Source: CAXRGH01 sp964230195 (GTDB lineage Bacteria > Pseudomonadota > Gammaproteobacteria > Enterobacterales > Alteromonadaceae). From it: a DNA stretch of 13,330 nt. Positions 8,266 through 13,330 of this stretch are shown one piece after another (the first letter of the stretch is position 1; every line of letters starts with the position of its first letter). The position numbers and the translations under genes are program-made. The stretch lies in contig CAXRGH010000199.1 in the NCBI GenBank assembly GCA_964230195.1, positions 1 through 13,330 on the forward strand. Reading direction: 5' to 3'. Below the pieces are notes generated by a model that had not been told where the DNA came from, did no database searches, and worked only from the letters and a program-made list of their open reading frames with translations.

Positions 8266-8281
8266 ACCAAAAACCATGCCA
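8266..8281 (-). promoter_or_regulatory. Candidate sigma-54 (-24/-12) promoter of the exporter/two-component operon
   Basis: Read on the minus strand, TGGCATG (8281-8275), a 4-nt spacer and TTGGT (8270-8266) match the consensus TGGCACG-N4-TTGCW at 10 of 12 positions, with the correct spacing. One mismatch matters: the -12 element has GG where GC is nearly invariant. The predicted start is near 8255, giving a leader of about 27 nt. The assignment is strengthened by the operon encoding its own sigma-54 activator. Confidence 0.5.
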
Positions 8282-8333
8282 AAAGGTTAACTCCCAAGGT
8301 ATAAGGGTTTTCGTTAGAACTTAATCAAGGCAT

Positions 8334-8341
8334 TTGCGATT
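8334..8341 (+). repeat. Half-site TTGCGATT, an inverted copy of part of the upstream palindrome
   Basis: TTGCGATT on the plus strand here recurs on the minus strand at 8405-8398, within the inverted repeat 8387-8406. The two copies lie 64 bp apart in opposite orientation. It could be a second, weaker contact site for the same regulator; eight bases can also recur by chance. Confidence 0.25.
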
Positions 8342-8386
8342 ATGACAACTCTATTTTTCGAATACGCCATTAAAGGTATGATTTAT

Positions 8387-8406
8387 CTTGCGCTAGGAAT
8401 CGCAAG
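8387..8406. promoter_or_regulatory. Inverted repeat, candidate upstream activator site for the NtrC-family regulator
   Basis: CTTGCG and CGCAAG form perfect 6-bp arms around an 8-bp centre, with AGGAAT also directly repeated one helical turn apart (8395-8400 and 8405-8410). It is centred about 141 bp upstream of the predicted sigma-54 start, within the range where NtrC-type enhancer sites lie. No T-run follows on either strand, which argues against a terminator. Confidence 0.4.
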
Positions 8407-8455
8407 GAATATAGATGTGGAGTCCCACCTTCACACTTAAAAGATCACTAAGGAA

Positions 8456-8471
8456 CATGGAGCTTCCCATG
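8456..8471 (-). terminator. Weak stem-loop after the acetyltransferase gene, possible terminator
   Basis: CATGG and CCATG form a 5-bp stem with a 6-nt loop, about 25 bp past the acetyltransferase stop. On the minus strand it is followed by TTCCTTAG, only moderately U-rich. It may partly end the rluC operon transcript or be incidental. Confidence 0.25.
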
Positions 8472-8496
8472 AGAAACTTGCATGTAATGAAAGGAA

Positions 8497-9030
8497 TTAA
8501 TTTCCATCAATGAATGTCGTTTGCTGACTTAAGACTAACTCGAAGAAAAGACAGTCAGGGTGAAGCGGTGATGTTATTGTTGTTTGTTCAAATCCAAGCT
8601 TCCGTAACAATCCCTTGGAAGATTCATTAGCCTGTGCGGTCATTGCCAACACGGTAGGAAATAACGGTGAGGTTTTCATTTGCTCGAGAACAGCGATGGA
8701 AGATTCGTAACCATAGCCTTTGCCTTGAAATTTGTCTTTGAACGCAAAACCCAAATCGGGAAACGGTAAAGAATCCCGTTTAAGTAACCCGCACATGCCA
8801 ATAGGTTCCTTACTGCTCTTGAGTGACACTTTGTATAAACCAAAACCCCATTCCCTATACTGTCTCATAGGTCCTGTTTGAAGATAATGAATCGCGTCGT
8901 CATGGGTGCGTACTGCTTTATCACCAATCTGAGTAATGAAAGAGGGTTCGTTTAATAGCTCAATAACGAAGCAGGCATCATTCAAGGTCAATTCAGACAA
9001 GTAAAGGCGCTGAGTACGAAATGTTTTCAC
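8497..9030 (-). CDS. GNAT-family N-acetyltransferase, RimJ/RimL-like
   Basis: 177 residues, normal for RimJ/RimL-type GNATs. It opens with the typical TQRLYLSEL strand (6-14). It carries the acetyl-CoA pyrophosphate loop FQGKGYG (101-107, Q/RxxGxG/A) after the beta-4 strand DLGFAFKD, then NESSKGLLRKLGF (135-147), the usual final helix and strand. The fold and cofactor are clear; the acceptor is not. Ribosomal proteins, small amines or antibiotics are all possible in this family. The start is a GTG that overlaps the phosphatase stop codon as GTGA, so the gene is probably translated by coupling. It is the last gene of the rluC operon. Confidence 0.88.
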   Translation of the reverse strand: MKTFRTQRLYLSELTLNDACFVIELLNEPSFITQIGDKAVRTHDDAIHYLQTGPMRQYREWGFGLYKVSLKSSKEPIGMCGLLKRDSLPFPDLGFAFKDKFQGKGYGYESSIAVLEQMKTSPLFPTVLAMTAQANESSKGLLRKLGFEQTTITSPLHPDCLFFELVLSQQTTFIDGN

Positions 9031-9692
9031 AATGGCACGTTGAACCGATATCGAAATAAATCACAGAGGGCTTCTAATGAATCTACAATGGCAATTGGCG
9101 TTTGGCTCCTCAGTTGTTCTCGATCGTGCGCACCGTGAGTAATACCGATACTGTCGATACCTGCGTTGTTAGCCATAGCAAGGTCATGCATTGAGTCGCC
9201 TATCATGACACACTCGTGCTTTTCTACCTCAAGCTCATCTATGATTTGATTGAGCATATCAGGAGATGGTTTAGATTCCGCCTCGCAAGCACAGCGAGTG
9301 TAACTGAAAAGATGACTGACACCTGATTCGGTCAACACACGATCTAATCCCTTGCGAGTTTTTCCAGTTGCTACTGCTAGTTTGACGCCTTCGTCATAAA
9401 GCAACTGTAATACTTCAAGATAATCAGGGAACATATGAGCTGTAGGTGAAGAGGGTGACAAATAATAAGCTGAATAAGAAGAGCTCAGTCGCGAAAGGTA
9501 CTCTGTATTATCAGCTCCAAACAATTGCAAAAAGGCTTCGGCCATGCTCAGACCTATGATGTTTCGGATGTCTGATTCCGAGGGGATCGCGAGTCCCGTA
9601 TCGGCAGCAGCAGTCTGCATCGCATAAACAATGCGTGGGACCGAATCCATTAACGTGCCATCCCAATCCCATATCACCAAATTATACTTCAC
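9027..9692 (-). CDS. HAD-superfamily phosphatase (subfamily IA, phosphoglycolate phosphatase-like)
   Basis: 221 residues with all four HAD motifs: DWDGT (nucleophile Asp9, acid/base Asp11), Thr109 in VATGKT, Lys141 in SKPSPDML, and GDSMHD (Asp166 and Asp170). A helical cap of about 70 residues lies between motifs I and II, as in Gph and related enzymes. It should dephosphorylate a small cytosolic phosphometabolite; the substrate cannot be assigned, and phosphoglycolate is only one option. It starts at a GTG inside the end of rluC (11-bp overlap, AGG 10 nt upstream) and its stop overlaps the acetyltransferase start. I recall a HAD gene directly after rluC in other marine gammaproteobacteria, so the pairing is probably old. 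Confidence 0.88.
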   Translation of the reverse strand: MKYNLVIWDWDGTLMDSVPRIVYAMQTAAADTGLAIPSESDIRNIIGLSMAEAFLQLFGADNTEYLSRLSSSYSAYYLSPSSPTAHMFPDYLEVLQLLYDEGVKLAVATGKTRKGLDRVLTESGVSHLFSYTRCACEAESKPSPDMLNQIIDELEVEKHECVMIGDSMHDLAMANNAGIDSIGITHGAHDREQLRSQTPIAIVDSLEALCDLFRYRFNVPL

Positions 9693-10647
9693 GAATGGGT
9701 AACCTTTTTAAACAATGTTCCAAACGCGCTTCTAACGGCGCTTTGAACGCCATTGTTTTTCCGCTGACCGGATGTTCGAAGGCCAATGAATACGCATGCA
9801 GGAATAAACGATTCATACCGTACTCAAGTAACTGTTGGTCAAATGCTTTGTCACCGTACTTATCATCACCACCGATTGGGTGACCAGCATGAAGACAATG
9901 AACTCTTATCTGGTGAGTGCGCCCTGTTACTGGAAATGCCTCAACTAACGTAGCGCCCTCGTAACGTGCCAAAATACGATACCTCGTTTCAGAGGGCTTA
10001 CCCTCAGGATTAACAACAACAATCCGTTCACCAGATTGTAAGGTGTTCTTCAATAATGGCGCTTTGACTTTAAAACGGTTTTCAGGCCAATCGCCGCTAA
10101 CCAAGGTGTGATAACGTTTATCAACGGTTTTATCGCGTAATTGCTCATGCAAGTGTTTCAACGCCGAGCGTTTTTTGGCCACCAAGATACAGCCTGACGT
10201 ATCACGGTCCAACCGATGCACAAGCTCAAGAAATTTGGCTGTTGGACGTAACGCCCTCAACCCTTCAATCAAGCCGAAACTTAAGCCACTGCCGCCATGA
10301 ACGGCCAAACCTGAAGGTTTGTTTATCACAATTAAAGCATCATCTTCATATAAAATGGCATGTTCAATTCGTTGAACACTGTCGAGTTTATTCGACGGAA
10401 CAACATTATCACTCTCGCTAACCTTAACCGGCGGAATACGAATAATATCGTTAGTATTTAATTTATATTCGGGTTTGACTCGCTTTTTATTAACGCGAAC
10501 CTCCCCCTTCCGCAAGATACGATAAATCAAACTCTTGGGTACGCCTTTGAGTTTCGTTCTTAAATAGTTGTCGATTCGCTGACCTTGGTACTCACCATCG
10601 ATCTCTACAAACCGAACTTTAGTTGTTTGTGTCTCTTCTTTTTTCAT
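9682..10647 (-). CDS. rluC: 23S rRNA pseudouridine synthase RluC
   Basis: 321 residues, the same length class as E. coli RluC and alignable nearly end to end. An N-terminal S4 RNA-binding domain (about 22-80, including RIDNYLRTKLKGVPKS and YRILRKGEVRVNKKRVKPEY) is followed by the RluA-type catalytic domain with HRLDRDTSG (144-152, catalytic Asp147), GRTHQIRVH (242-250) and NRLFLHA (279-285). Known role: conversion of U955, U2504 and U2580 of 23S rRNA (E. coli numbering) to pseudouridine in the cytosol. The ATG at 10647 agrees with the family start, though no clear Shine-Dalgarno is seen. It is divergent from rne, as in E. coli, and is the first gene of an overlapping three-gene operon. Confidence 0.97.
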   Translation of the reverse strand: MKKEETQTTKVRFVEIDGEYQGQRIDNYLRTKLKGVPKSLIYRILRKGEVRVNKKRVKPEYKLNTNDIIRIPPVKVSESDNVVPSNKLDSVQRIEHAILYEDDALIVINKPSGLAVHGGSGLSFGLIEGLRALRPTAKFLELVHRLDRDTSGCILVAKKRSALKHLHEQLRDKTVDKRYHTLVSGDWPENRFKVKAPLLKNTLQSGERIVVVNPEGKPSETRYRILARYEGATLVEAFPVTGRTHQIRVHCLHAGHPIGGDDKYGDKAFDQQLLEYGMNRLFLHAYSLAFEHPVSGKTMAFKAPLEARLEHCLKRLPIREV

Positions 10648-10675
10648 GGCGCTATTGTAAATTAAAACAGGTTTA

Positions 10676-10704
10676 AATATTGATTTTTTTTAATTACTTG
10701 CCAA
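10676..10704 (-). promoter_or_regulatory. Probable sigma-70 promoter of rluC
   Basis: On the minus strand TTGGCA (10704-10699, five of six) lies 17 bp from AATATT (10681-10676, four of six), with an A/T-rich spacer. The predicted start is near 10669, giving a leader of about 21 nt before the rluC ATG. A TACAAT further down (10662-10657) has no matching -35. Confidence 0.4.
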
Positions 10705-10929
10705 ACAGCAGGATTTAATGTCAAACTAATGAGGTGCGTAGTGTATTTAGTATTACCAAGTAACGCACGTAAAAACACGTTAGAAAATGACTGGATTGGC
10801 GAGTAGACCTCTCGAGGTTGCATGAAAATCAATGCAAAACGGACTCCACCCTCGCGTTGAGAAAAATGCCGGATACGGTGTAGAGACCAAGTTAAACGTG
10901 AATAACAGAAGAAATTTATTATTAGACAT

Positions 10930-10958
10930 CGATTGGTCACTTATGTGATGACGTATCG
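10930..10958 (+). other. Stem-loop in the rne leader
   Basis: CGAT (10930-10933) pairs with ATCG (10955-10958). Inside it GTCAC (10936-10940) pairs with GTGAT (10945-10949) around a UUAU loop, including one G-U pair. It could be an equivalent of the regulatory hairpins in the E. coli rne leader. The pairing is visible; the role is inferred. Confidence 0.35.
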
Positions 10959-11091
10959 AAAGAATTCATCGTAAATTGCTTATAGATAGCAGTTTATGAG
11001 CTTTAAAACATGCATAACTTGTTAGTATACAGTCGTGAGACTGTGTAGATATTACTGTACGTTGGCAATGAATACGTCACGTTTGAGTGCC

Positions 11092-11105
11092 CGATCCTAT
11101 GATCG
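11092..11105 (+). promoter_or_regulatory. Hairpin abutting the weak rne ribosome-binding site
   Basis: CGATC (11092-11096) and GATCG (11101-11105) form a perfect 5-bp stem with a CUAU loop. Its 3' arm runs into GAG (11105-11107), the only Shine-Dalgarno-like bases, 9 nt before the rne ATG. Folding could limit ribosome access, in keeping with tight control of rne. Confidence 0.4.
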
Positions 11106-11116
11106 AGCCTTATACA

Positions 11117-13330
11117 ATGAAAAGAATGTTAATTAACGCCACTCAATCTGAAGAGATGCGCGTTGCCCTTGTTGATGGGCAAAACCTCTATGATCTGGAT
11201 ATTGAAAGTCCAGGACACGAGCAGAAAAAAGCAAACATCTATAAAGGTAAAATTACCCGAGTAGAGCCTAGCCTTGAAGCCGCATTTGTTGACTATGGTC
11301 AAGAACGCCATGGCTTCCTTCCATTAAAAGAGATTGCAAAAACCTACTTTCCTGACGGCTACAAGTTTGATGGACGTCCGAATATCAAAGACGCTATCAA
11401 GGAAGGCCAGGAAGTTATTGTACAAATAGATAAAGAAGAACGTGGTCAAAAAGGCGCTGCTCTAACAACTTTTATTAGCCTAGCTGGAAGTTACTTAGTG
11501 CTAATGCCTAACAACCCTCGTGCTGGCGGTATTTCACGTCGCATTGAAGGTGATGAGCGCACTGATTTGAAACAGTCGTTAAGCAAGTTAAGTCTTCCAA
11601 AAGGTATGGGGCTGATTGTTCGGACTGCTGGTGTCGGTAAAGCGTACGAAGAGCTGGCCGAGGATCTCGACATCCTTACAACTCATTGGCAGCGTATTGA
11701 GGAAACAGCGTCTAATCGCCCTGCTCCATTCCTGATTCACCAAGAAAGCAACGTGATTGTTCGTGCTATCCGTGACTACTTGCGTCGTGATATTGGTGAG
11801 ATACTGATAGATAAAACGAGTATCTATGAAAGAGCTAAAGAGCATATCGAACTCGTTCGCCCAGATTTCGCGAATCGCGTAAAACTGTATCGTGGCGACG
11901 TCCCCTTATTCTCACATTACCAAATTGAAAGCCAAATCGAATCCGCTTTCCAACGTGAAGTGCGATTACCATCAGGTGGTTCAATTGTGATTGATCCAAC
12001 CGAAGCTTTAACTTCTATTGACATCAACTCAGCGCGCGCAACAAAAGGCGGCGATATTGAGGAAACAGCACTTAACACCAACCTTGAAGCCGCAGATGAG
12101 ATTGCACGTCAACTAAGACTTCGTGACTTGGGTGGCTTGGTCGTTATTGATTTCATTGATATGACGCCGATTCGCAACCAACGTGAAGTTGAAAATCGAC
12201 TAAAAGAAGCTGTCCGTCATGATAGAGCACGTGTACAAATTGGACGCATTTCTCGATTTGGCCTAATGGAAATGTCACGTCAACGTTTACGTCCGTCACT
12301 CGGGGACTCTGCTCACAGGGTTTGCCCGCGTTGTAGTGGTCACGGCACCATTCGCGGTACAGAGTCTCTAGCACTTTCTGTTCTTCGCTTGATGGAAGAA
12401 GAGAGTATCAAAGATAGAACAGGACAAATTCAAGCACAACTACCGATTGATGTAGCAACCTACCTCCTCAACGAGAAACGCCGCTCAATTCGCAGTATTG
12501 AAAAACGCCACAATGTTGAATTGGTGGTTGTTCCAAATCCAAATCTTGACACACCGCATTTTGAAGTGTTGCGGATCCGTCAAGACGATACAACCGGCGA
12601 GCGAAGCTATAACTTAGTTGAAGAGCACCAACAGGTTGAGCTAGTAAAAACTACCGCGCCTGAACAAATCAAACGAGAAGAACCTGCATTACAAGGATTT
12701 GCTGCGCCTGATAAATCAAAGCGCAAACCAGCAGAAACAAGAGAGACACGCCAAGCACCGAAAAAAGCGAAGCAAAAGTCGTTAGTTGAAAAAGCGGTTG
12801 AATGGTTTGTGTCATTATTTAAGACTGAAGAAAAGCGTAAGAAGCCAGCCAGCAAGAATACACGACAAAGAACTAGCCAACAGAAGCGCCGTAACGACAA
12901 ACGCCGTCCAAACAAGCGAAAGTCTGATAACCAGACTGATGAGACGGAGAAGCGTCAGCAAAACCGCAGAAAGGCCAATAACACGGAAGCAGACACACAA
13001 ACGGAAGGTCGTCGCAAGAACGATAGACGCAAACCGAAGTCACAACAGTCAAGCGACAATAACCGTGATAATTCAGGACAAGAGCGAACCGTAGAGCGTC
13101 GTAAGCGTCGTGACAAGCGTAAGAGCGTGAGAACAAATCAAGCAACAGAAGCAACTCAGTTAGTCGATACTCCGGTAGTAGGACAGCCTGACAAACAAAC
13201 AGCACCAGTGGTTGAAGCAGCACCAGTGGCTGAGAAAGCACCAGTGGTTGAAGCAGCACCAGTGGTTGAAGCAGCACCAGTGGTTGAAGCAGCACCAGTG
13301 GTTGAAGCAGCACCAGTGGTTGAAGCAGCA
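11117..13330 (+). CDS. rne: Ribonuclease E, 3' end cut by window edge
   Basis: 738 codons are open to the window edge. The N-terminus MKRMLINATQSEEMRVALVDGQ is nearly that of E. coli RNase E. The catalytic half (about 1-515) includes the S1 domain, Mg-binding Asp302 in SIDINSA and Asp345 in VIDFIDM, and the zinc-link CPRC (Cys403, Cys406) that joins subunits of the tetramer. The numbering runs one below E. coli because of a single-residue deletion. An amphipathic helix KSLVEKAVEWFVSLFK (554-569) corresponds to the membrane-targeting sequence. Next comes an Arg/Lys-rich, disordered RNA-binding region (about 573-675), then an Ala-Pro-Val-Val-Glu-Ala repeat tract (from 696). The degradosome partner sites (RhlB, enolase, PNPase) would be in or beyond the missing part. 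Role: the endonuclease that starts mRNA decay and processes rRNA and tRNA at the inner membrane. The Shine-Dalgarno is weak and the gene probably regulates itself through its leader. Confidence 0.97.
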   Translation, partial: MKRMLINATQSEEMRVALVDGQNLYDLDIESPGHEQKKANIYKGKITRVEPSLEAAFVDYGQERHGFLPLKEIAKTYFPDGYKFDGRPNIKDAIKEGQEVIVQIDKEERGQKGAALTTFISLAGSYLVLMPNNPRAGGISRRIEGDERTDLKQSLSKLSLPKGMGLIVRTAGVGKAYEELAEDLDILTTHWQRIEETASNRPAPFLIHQESNVIVRAIRDYLRRDIGEILIDKTSIYERAKEHIELVRPDFANRVKLYRGDVPLFSHYQIESQIESAFQREVRLPSGGSIVIDPTEALTSIDINSARATKGGDIEETALNTNLEAADEIARQLRLRDLGGLVVIDFIDMTPIRNQREVENRLKEAVRHDRARVQIGRISRFGLMEMSRQRLRPSLGDSAHRVCPRCSGHGTIRGTESLALSVLRLMEEESIKDRTGQIQAQLPIDVATYLLNEKRRSIRSIEKRHNVELVVVPNPNLDTPHFEVLRIRQDDTTGERSYNLVEEHQQVELVKTTAPEQIKREEPALQGFAAPDKSKRKPAETRETRQAPKKAKQKSLVEKAVEWFVSLFKTEEKRKKPASKNTRQRTSQQKRRNDKRRPNKRKSDNQTDETEKRQQNRRKANNTEADTQTEGRRKNDRRKPKSQQSSDNNRDNSGQERTVERRKRRDKRKSVRTNQATEATQLVDTPVVGQPDKQTAPVVEAAPVAEKAPVVEAAPVVEAAPVVEAAPVVEAAPVVEAA
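13202..13330 (+). repeat. 18-bp in-frame tandem repeat in rne (hexapeptide APVVEA)
   Basis: Seven consecutive 18-bp units run from 13202 to 13327, and an eighth begins at the window edge. Six are identical at the DNA level (gcaccagtggttgaagca). The second (13220-13237) differs and encodes APVAEK. All units are in the rne frame. Identity at synonymous positions suggests recent expansion by slippage or unequal exchange. It continues past the window. Confidence 0.95.

Larger units (their letters stand above)
10705..11116 (+). promoter_or_regulatory. rne upstream region and probable long 5' leader
   Basis: These roughly 410 bp before rne hold no convincing gene. In E. coli the rne mRNA has a 361-nt leader whose hairpins let RNase E degrade its own message; the space and the stem-loop content here fit the same arrangement. 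Besides the two stems listed separately, GTGCGT (10734-10739) and ACGCAC (10763-10768) can pair, and GACCT/AGGTT (10806-10819) can close a CUCG loop. I could not identify a strong promoter. The best weak candidate is TTAAAA-N17-TATACA (11003-11031), which would give a leader of only about 80 nt. Confidence 0.5.

Noticed and set aside
8229..8297. TTG start giving the adaptor 23 extra residues
   Set aside because: The extension contains the sigma-54-like element and no signal-like sequence; the ATG at 8228 gives a typical basic N-terminus plus membrane anchor.
8387..8406. Inverted repeat as an intrinsic terminator of the rluC operon
   Set aside because: Neither strand has a T-run after the stem, and the arms are short for a terminator; an operator or enhancer fits better.
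10662..10940. 92-codon minus-strand frame between rluC and rne
   Set aside because: It has no recognisable motif, and it overlaps the rluC promoter candidate and the likely rne leader. It is probably a chance open frame.
12873..13313. 146-codon minus-strand frame rich in LVLLQP repeats
   Set aside because: It is the complement of the rne tandem repeat and basic region; the plus-strand frame is plainly RNase E.
13202..13330. Repeat tract as a CRISPR array
   Set aside because: The 18-bp units abut without spacers and are in frame in rne, so this is a coding tandem repeat.

Overview
The window is chromosomal DNA of a gammaproteobacterium, most likely of the Alteromonadales type. I infer this from gene order and protein resemblance; no database was searched. 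The two ends form the conserved block rne - rluC - maf(yceF) - yceD, known in the same relative orientations in Escherichia coli. RNase E, RluC, YceF and YceD all align by eye, over most of their visible length, with my memory of the E. coli proteins.

Layout. Positions 1-461 hold the 5' part of yceD (minus strand), with a near-consensus sigma-70 promoter directly against its start codon. Positions 565-1152 hold maf/yceF (plus strand). From 1172 to 8228 the minus strand carries a compact five-gene operon that is not part of the E. coli version of this locus. In transcription order it encodes a periplasmic adaptor (HlyD/MacA type), an ABC ATPase (MacB/LolD type), an 810-residue double-FtsX permease, an NtrC-family sigma-54 response regulator and an NtrB/NtrY-like membrane histidine kinase. 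The genes are separated by 10 bp or less, or overlap. Upstream of the adaptor lie a sigma-54-like -24/-12 element (8266-8281) and a perfect 6-bp-arm inverted repeat about 140 bp further up (8387-8406). These suggest that the regulator encoded in the operon drives its own operon together with the exporter. Positions 8497-10647 are a second minus-strand operon: rluC, a HAD phosphatase and a GNAT acetyltransferase, all overlapping. Positions 10648-11116 are the divergent rluC/rne spacer, mostly the rne leader. From 11117 to the window end runs rne (plus strand, 738 codons visible, open at the edge), ending in an 18-bp in-frame tandem repeat.

How the parts fit. The five-gene cassette reads as a self-contained sense-and-export module. 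The kinase has two membrane helices with almost no periplasmic loop. It would phosphorylate the regulator, which with sigma-54 polymerase would raise adaptor, ATPase and permease levels. The adaptor and permease would form a MacAB-like machine that needs an outer-membrane TolC-like channel encoded elsewhere. The substrate is unknown; membrane-active peptides, envelope lipids or lipoproteins, or small toxic molecules are all possible. The flanking genes are housekeeping RNA and ribosome functions (RNase E, RluC, YceD) plus nucleotide and metabolite clean-up (YceF, HAD phosphatase).
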